Assembly: GCA_963669155.1 (NCBI GenBank)
Contig: OZ022581.1
Span: 11,739,497 to 11,803,496 of the forward strand
Direction of reading: 5' to 3'
Length of the DNA: 64,000 bases
Origin: Arbacia lixula
Taxonomy: Eukaryota > Echinodermata > Echinoidea > Arbacioida > Arbaciidae
In this document: positions 62,016-64,000 of the stretch, piece after piece
Layout: each line of letters starts with the position of its first letter
How positions within the stretch are numbered: the first letter of the stretch is position 1
Translations under genes and position numbers: made by a program
The notes under the pieces: model-generated
The model's database searches: none
The model's input: the letters and a program-made list of their open reading frames with translations, nothing else
What the model was told of the DNA's origin: nothing

Positions 62016-62654
62016 TTACACCACAGGTACTCGAGCCCAACGGTTGTGGCTATTGGGGGATAGCTTCGTCAGGAGAGCCGTCGAGAGGGCATCCTGGACA
62101 GGAAACCACAACCTGGGATTAAATGCAAGCGAGGCTAAATGGTTTGGCAGAGGCGGCCTAACCCTACACGAAATTCCGAGAGCTCTCCAGGACTTACTAA
62201 GGTACAACCCAGCTCCTACCATCATGATCATTCAAGTGGGTTTGAACGACCTCGGCCGCTATGGAGCCAAGCATTGTCGATAGGCATCAGATGATGCCCT
62301 CACCACAGCCCGGGAATCATTACCGGGGTGCCGCATTTCTTCTCAAGCATAATACCTCGTTTGTTTTATTAGGGATATAACCGTACAGTGCACTAGCAAT
62401 CGGCGATTAAGAAGGTGAGGAAATCCCTGAACAAATATGATAGAAGAAAGATCGGGCGCATGCATAATGCATCGTTCATCATGCACAACTTCATCGCGCA
62501 AGAACACCTCAACAGGGACGGGATACACCTGTCGGTCAGTGGATGTGACATTTTGTTACAGAGTTTCGCAACGGCGGCTCGAATGGCTGGGTTAAATTTA
62601 ATCTTGAAATCTCTGAGAAAACGCCATGTAAATATATTGACTCCCTCAAAATAA
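62010..62654 (+). pseudogene. SGNH/GDSL hydrolase module of the Ngaro-type element, broken
   Basis: Plus-strand remnants carry the family blocks in order: LWLLGDSFVRRA (block I, catalytic Ser, ~62045-62080), WFGRGGLTLHEIP (block II Gly), IIQVGLNDLG (block III Asn, ~62230-62260) and RDGIHLSVSG (block V Asp-x-x-His, ~62514-62543). SGNH modules are known accessory domains in Ngaro and some LINE elements, with a suspected role in deacetylation or lipid interaction. A TAG after block III (~62281) and a frame change split it into two pieces. Confidence 0.75.
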
Positions 62655-63772
62655 TGTACGTGAGGCTTGTGACTCAACATTTTAATATTTGAGCTGAATA
62701 TAAAGATCATTGCAAAGGGTGTATATATACATGCACATGTAAATAGAACAAGGCAGAATCTGATTTGGACTATGATAATGGATCGTTTGACGCTACTATC
62801 ATGGTTGTTTTCTTGTTGGTTTTGGTATGGCAGCTCGTCAAGTATACCTACAAGTATGCCTAATAATGCCAAAGATAATAAGATAACAGTAGATTGTACA
62901 GATGAATACAAGGTGTGCATGTAAATAGACGTCCGATCAAAAAGGGATAGTCGATTAATGACTGAATCTTATTGGAGGCTGAGCAGCTCGACTGTACACG
63001 GTCAAACATGTTATTAGTGATCATGTTTAATTGATTTATCGTGGATTCTTACATCGTAATTGTTCAATTCAATTTTGCTCGGCAAAGTCACATAAGATGT
63101 GATAATGGTGCAGAGAATTTAAGCACCTGGCTTGGTATGAAGGTTGGAAACCGATGGAGAAAAAAAAAATACAAATAAAAATGTGAGTGTCTTTGATAAA
63201 TGCCCATAAAGAGATGATTATAGTTTGCTTTGTTTGAATGGGCCCAAGCGACAACAGATAACATCATTTCAATTAATTGTTCGTCTGTTTATGGCAGAAA
63301 GTAACAAAACAGACAAAACTATCTAAGAGGCAAAAAAAAAAAAAAAAAAAAAAAATGGTTTGTATTGGCTGTTTGGGGTTGAAAATTGTCAAGGTTGCTT
63401 ATTGCTATTGATATTTATGTTAATTGTTGTTCAGAACAGGGGAGAGCGGTTTGCCCAATGGCAAGGAGGGGCTCTCAGTAGGAGAGGTTGTTTAGGGGAA
63501 TCCGTAATCTCAGGAAACTGGGACTTCGGTTGGATCTCTTCCTCCCCGCTGGTCACGTGACCCGGGTTCCCCTATTTAGTATCTCGTTTTTATTTAGACT
63601 CTCCCCTCTTCCCTGTACAATAGTGCGGGTACAGATATCGCCCCTTTCATTGCATTTCTGTTATTTGATTGTGACATTAATTGTTGGACGGTTTGAAAGG
63701 GGGAAATTCTATCCCCAATGGAATAAATGTTGAGAAAATGGCAAACAATGTATCCATGTTGTATTTCTTCTC
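62655..63772 (+). other. non-coding 3' part of the Ngaro-type element (probable B1 region)
   Basis: No ORF with family support. It contains an A23-like run at 63332-63354 and a CACGTGACCCGGG stretch at ~63554. It leads directly into the second direct repeat, as expected for the B1 segment of split-repeat elements. Confidence 0.4.
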
Positions 63773-64000
63773 ACAATTCGATTATTCGAGTTATCGAATC
63801 AGCGCATTTGTGAGAGAATGCAACGTAAACAATATAGTTCAGGGTCAAAGTGTTTACGCTAGCAAAGTGCAGAAGGTCAAAAGAGAAACTATTTGTTAAG
63901 CGCATCGCGCGCGATACCGGTAAAGTGCGCGCATGCCAAGTTAGCATACACGGCACAACAACTGAATTCGCCTCACATGCTCAACAAGTTCCACTGGGGT
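63773..64000 (+). repeat. right direct repeat (A2 or start of a tandem copy), truncated by the window edge
   Basis: This is a perfect copy of 58279-58506 and continues out of the window. The DNA just before it (63400-63770) should be the B1 part if the split-repeat structure applies. Confidence 0.85.

Larger units (their letters stand above)
58279..64000 (+). mobile_element. Ngaro/DIRS-type tyrosine-recombinase retrotransposon, decayed, right end outside window
   Basis: The 228 bases 58279-58506 recur without a mismatch at 63773-64000, where the window ends. Between them on the plus strand lie gag-like, RT-RNase H, tyrosine-recombinase and SGNH-hydrolase remnants, in the order known for Ngaro-type elements. 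Such elements have split direct repeats (A1 ... B1 A2 B2), so the second copy is probably A2; a tandem second element cannot be excluded. The coding parts carry stops, frameshifts, an internal deletion and an insertion, so this copy is not autonomous. No integrase or protease motif was seen, which fits YR elements that integrate by recombination of a circular intermediate. Confidence 0.8.

Overview
The window looks like nuclear DNA of an animal, most likely a marine invertebrate deuterostome (an echinoderm is my best guess). The base composition is AT-rich, coding sequence is in short exons with GT-AG splice sites, dinucleotide microsatellites and homopolymer runs are frequent, and there are many small inverted-repeat (MITE-like) elements, an L2/CR1-type LINE fragment and a tyrosine-recombinase retrotransposon with an SGNH hydrolase module. 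Nothing suggests a bacterial, organellar or viral source. The species assignment is inference.

Layout. 1-4.9 kb: non-coding, with a 689-bp TTAA-flanked MITE (1912-2600). 4.96-6.30 kb, minus strand: the first two coding exons of an ESRP/fusilli splicing-factor gene; the rest lies off the left edge. 6.3-32 kb: mostly non-coding, holding a large palindrome built around a small MITE (10.46-11.10 kb), the 3' end of an L2/CR1-like LINE (13.2-14.0 kb), several tRNA-related SINE fragments, a G-run tandem repeat (19.0-19.45 kb), microsatellites, and an old satellite of about 160-bp units (24.3-25.0 kb). 32.0-36.2 kb, minus strand: three phase-compatible exon candidates that could be the 3' end of an unrecognised gene. 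38.27-54.53 kb, minus strand: thirteen exons joining into one uninterrupted 636-codon frame with good splice sites, the C-terminal part (or all) of a helical, HEAT/ARM-like protein with an acidic Ser/Asp/Trp tail that I cannot name. Its introns hold MITEs, a 65-bp minisatellite and, unusually, five partial copies of one of its own exons. 57.9-64 kb: a 179-bp-spaced tandem duplication, then a decayed Ngaro/DIRS-type element (gag, RT-RNase H, interrupted tyrosine recombinase, SGNH hydrolase) bounded by 228-bp direct repeats identical at every base, the second running off the right edge.

No operon-like cooperation is expected. The two recognisable host genes (ESRP and the helical-repeat gene) are both on the minus strand and about 32 kb apart. 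The most unusual features are the intronic array of decoy exon pieces, the mismatch between identical terminal repeats and broken coding sequence in the Ngaro-type element, the nested palindrome, and a near-perfect 105-nt hairpin at 35.7 kb.
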